Both the position numbers and the translations under genes were made by a program. A stretch of DNA of 14,149 bases from the NCBI GenBank assembly GCA_039583705.1, contig JAVKSM010000087.1:1-14149 (forward strand). Direction: 5' to 3'. This document shows, piece after piece, positions 12,334 to 14,149 of this stretch. Below the pieces are notes generated by a model. That model had not been told where the DNA came from. It saw only the letters and a program-made list of their open reading frames with translations, and ran no database searches. The stretch is from JAVKSM01 sp039583705. Lineage in GTDB: Bacteria; Actinomycetota; Actinomycetes; Mycobacteriales; Pseudonocardiaceae. Each line of letters begins with the position of its first letter. Within the stretch, counting starts at the first letter, position 1.

Positions 12334-14149
12334 TCACCTCGCGCCCGGGGCCGCCGTGGGAACGGATCGCCGTGACGCTACCGGCACGGTCGCCAGCAGC
12401 GCACGTAACCCGTTCGGGTCAAGCAGATCGGCCGGACGCAGCGTCACGTCGGGGCGTACGTAGTGGAAGGCCGCGCGCACCCGTTCCAGGGGGCTGCCCG
12501 ACAGGGCCGCCCACGCCACGCGGTAGGCGGCCAGTTGGACGGCCAGGGCGGCGATGTCGGCGGCCGGCGGCAGCGCACCGGTCTTCCAGTCGACGACCGT
12601 CCACCCACCGTCCGGATCGGGGAACACGGCGTCGATGCGACCCCGCAGCGCCACCCCGTCCACCTCGGCCTCGAAGGGCACCTCCACCTCGACCGGCGTG
12701 CGCGCCGCCCACGCCGAGCGGAGGAACGCGGCCTGCAACTGCTCCAGCGCCACGTCGGGCGCGGCGCCCTCGTCGGCGGCGCCCGGCAACTCATCGAGGT
12801 CGAGCAGCCGACGGGCGCCGAAACGCTGCTCCAGCCAGGCATGGAAGGCGGTGCCCCGGCGGGCGTGCGGGTTGGGCGGGTAGGGCAGCGGACGCCGCAA
12901 CCGCCGCGCCAGCGCCACCGGATCCCTGGCCAGCTCGACGAGCTGGCTGACCGACAGGTGCCCGGGCAGCACGACCTGCTCCGCGGCGGCCCCGGCCGCC
13001 AACTCGGCGAGCAGCACGTCCGCGTCGGCCGCCCACCCTTCGGGGTCCGGGTGCCCGTCGACCGTCACGCGGCCCTCGTCGAGGCAGTCGAGGACCATCG
13101 CGGCGCCGCGGGCCACCCCGGCGCGCCGGGCGCCGAGCGGGTCGACCGGCCAGCGAGCGGTGCGCGCCCGGCCGCCGACCGCGTTCTGCCCGTCGGCGGG
13201 TTCGTCGGCGGCGGGTTCGTCGGCCCAGTGCTCGACCACCCCCAGCCCGCGGGAGGACGTGAGAGCCTGGGTGATCTCGGTGAGAAACGTCGACGGGCCG
13301 CGTGGGATGCCGCCGGTCTCGGCCCACCAGTGTCCGGAGAGCAGCAGCACCCGCTCGGACCGGGTCAGCGCGACGTAGAGCAGCCGCCGCTCCTCGGCGA
13401 GGCGGCGCTCGTCGAAGGCCGCTTCGTGTGCGTCCACGGCAGCGCCGGCCTCCTTGCGGTCGGCGCACCCGGCCAGGTCGAGTCGGGGAAGGTCGAGGGC
13501 GTCGCCGCGCAGCTCGGCGGGCAGCTCGGTGGCGGTCCGGAGCCAGGAGCTGGCTCTCTTGGCGGCCGGGAACACCCGGGCGACCAGGTGCGGCACCGCG
13601 ACGACCTCCCACTCCAGGCCCTTGGCGGCGTGCACCGTGAGCACCTGCACCCGATCGGGGGCCACCGCCACCTCCCCGGGCTCCAGGCCGTCCTCGGCAT
13701 CCTGCGCGGTGGCAAGGTAGTCGAGCAGTGCCGGAAGCGTGGGAACCTCGGCGCCGGTGGCGAACTCTGCGACGACGTCGGCGAAGGCGTCCAGGTGCGC
13801 CCGCCCGACCGCGCCGGGACGGGCGGTGGTCTCCACGTCGAGCAGCAGCGCGCGCTCGATGTCGGCGACGAGGTCGGGCAGCGGTGCGGCCGTCCGGCGG
13901 CGTAGCTGCGCCAGCTCGTCGGCGAGGCGGCGGATCCGGGTGTAGCCGACCTCGGAATAGCGCGCGGGGCTGCCAGGGTCGTCCAGCGCGTCGACCAACC
14001 CGGCCTGCTCGGCACGCTCCCCTGGGTCGGTACCCGGCGCCCCGCCCGCCAGTTCGCGGGCGCGCCGCCACAGCGCGGCAAGGTCGGCGGCGCCCAGCTG
14101 CCAGCGGGCGCCGGTGAGCAGCCGGACCGCGGCGGTGCCGGCCAGTGGG
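12334..14149 (-). CDS. adnB: AdnB, helicase-nuclease subunit of the AdnAB end-resection complex (5'-partial)
   Basis: The frame is open from the right edge to TGA 12336-12334; about 604 residues are visible. Mycobacterial AdnB is about 1,100 residues, so the N-terminal ATPase half is outside the window. The fragment opens AGTAAVRLLTGARWQLGAADL. It contains motif V TVHAAKGLEW (about 171-180) and motif VI EERRLLYVALTRSE (about 252-265). A RecB-type nuclease follows: GTAFHAWLE (H436), GRIDAVF (D506), VDWKTG (D520, K522) and QLAAYRVAW (Q538, Y542). AdnAB resects double-strand breaks in actinobacteria. PHLVARVFPAAKRASSWL and the C-terminal nuclease fit AdnB better than AdnA. A start at TTG 13998 is only an internal codon. 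The gene train downstream begins 61 bp after the stop. Confidence 0.92.
   Translation of the reverse strand, partial: PLAGTAAVRLLTGARWQLGAADLAALWRRARELAGGAPGTDPGERAEQAGLVDALDDPGSPARYSEVGYTRIRRLADELAQLRRRTAAPLPDLVADIERALLLDVETTARPGAVGRAHLDAFADVVAEFATGAEVPTLPALLDYLATAQDAEDGLEPGEVAVAPDRVQVLTVHAAKGLEWEVVAVPHLVARVFPAAKRASSWLRTATELPAELRGDALDLPRLDLAGCADRKEAGAAVDAHEAAFDERRLAEERRLLYVALTRSERVLLLSGHWWAETGGIPRGPSTFLTEITQALTSSRGLGVVEHWADEPAADEPADGQNAVGGRARTARWPVDPLGARRAGVARGAAMVLDCLDEGRVTVDGHPDPEGWAADADVLLAELAAGAAAEQVVLPGHLSVSQLVELARDPVALARRLRRPLPYPPNPHARRGTAFHAWLEQRFGARRLLDLDELPGAADEGAAPDVALEQLQAAFLRSAWAARTPVEVEVPFEAEVDGVALRGRIDAVFPDPDGGWTVVDWKTGALPPAADIAALAVQLAAYRVAWAALSGSPLERVRAAFHYVRPDVTLRPADLLDPNGLRALLATVPVASRRSVPTAAPGAR

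Noticed and set aside
12463..13905. 480-residue plus-strand open frame
   Set aside because: It is antisense to adnB, which shows clear helicase and nuclease motifs.

Overview
The window is very GC-rich and coding codons end almost always in G or C. The gene set is typical of a high-GC actinobacterium: whiB7, uvrD2 with an HRDC domain, a mycoredoxin, adnB and type VII secretion proteins. The backbone (E1-like protein, ABC1 kinase, whiB7, uvrD2, mycoredoxin, adnB) matches, from memory, the Mycobacterium tuberculosis Rv3196-Rv3202c neighbourhood. The genes between mycoredoxin and adnB differ from that locus. I infer a non-mycobacterial actinomycete, possibly Pseudonocardiales; no search was run.

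Left part, plus strand (1-2407): an E1/ThiF-like protein with an N-terminal winged-helix (RRE-like) domain and a zinc-ribbon-like Cys set, cut by the left edge. It is followed by an ABC1/UbiB-family atypical kinase.

Resistance-regulator block, minus strand (2408-3584): whiB7 has a long 5' leader with a WhiB7-type promoter, a well-initiated upstream ORF, competing hairpins and a strong GC hairpin resembling an intrinsic attenuator. Just upstream of the promoter are three copies of a 23-bp tandem repeat that run into the uvrD2 stop codon. Downstream, a 63-residue Arg/Ala-rich ORF starts in an ATGA overlap with the whiB7 stop.

DNA repair and redox (3565-5996): uvrD2 (minus) and a CGYC mycoredoxin (plus) diverge from a gap of about 140 bp.

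Minus-strand gene train (6023-14149), in order of transcription: adnB (cut by the right edge), an EspC/WXG100-like type VII substrate, a WXG100-NlpC/P60 hydrolase, two YbaB/EbfC-like proteins, a saccharopine-dehydrogenase-like oxidoreductase and an M16 peptidase pair. Four-base stop/start overlaps (ATGA, GTGA) or gaps of about 10 bp join most neighbours. The M16 pair has split roles: one member carries HxxEH, the other lacks it but keeps the R/Y motif. The hydrolase has no Sec signal, but its partner ends in a YxxxE motif, so the two probably leave through a type VII system encoded elsewhere.

No tRNA, rRNA, IS element, integrase or CRISPR array was seen. The most interesting parts are the whiB7 leader with its upstream repeats, the coupled small ORF, and the type VII/YbaB/M16 insertion between adnB and mycoredoxin.
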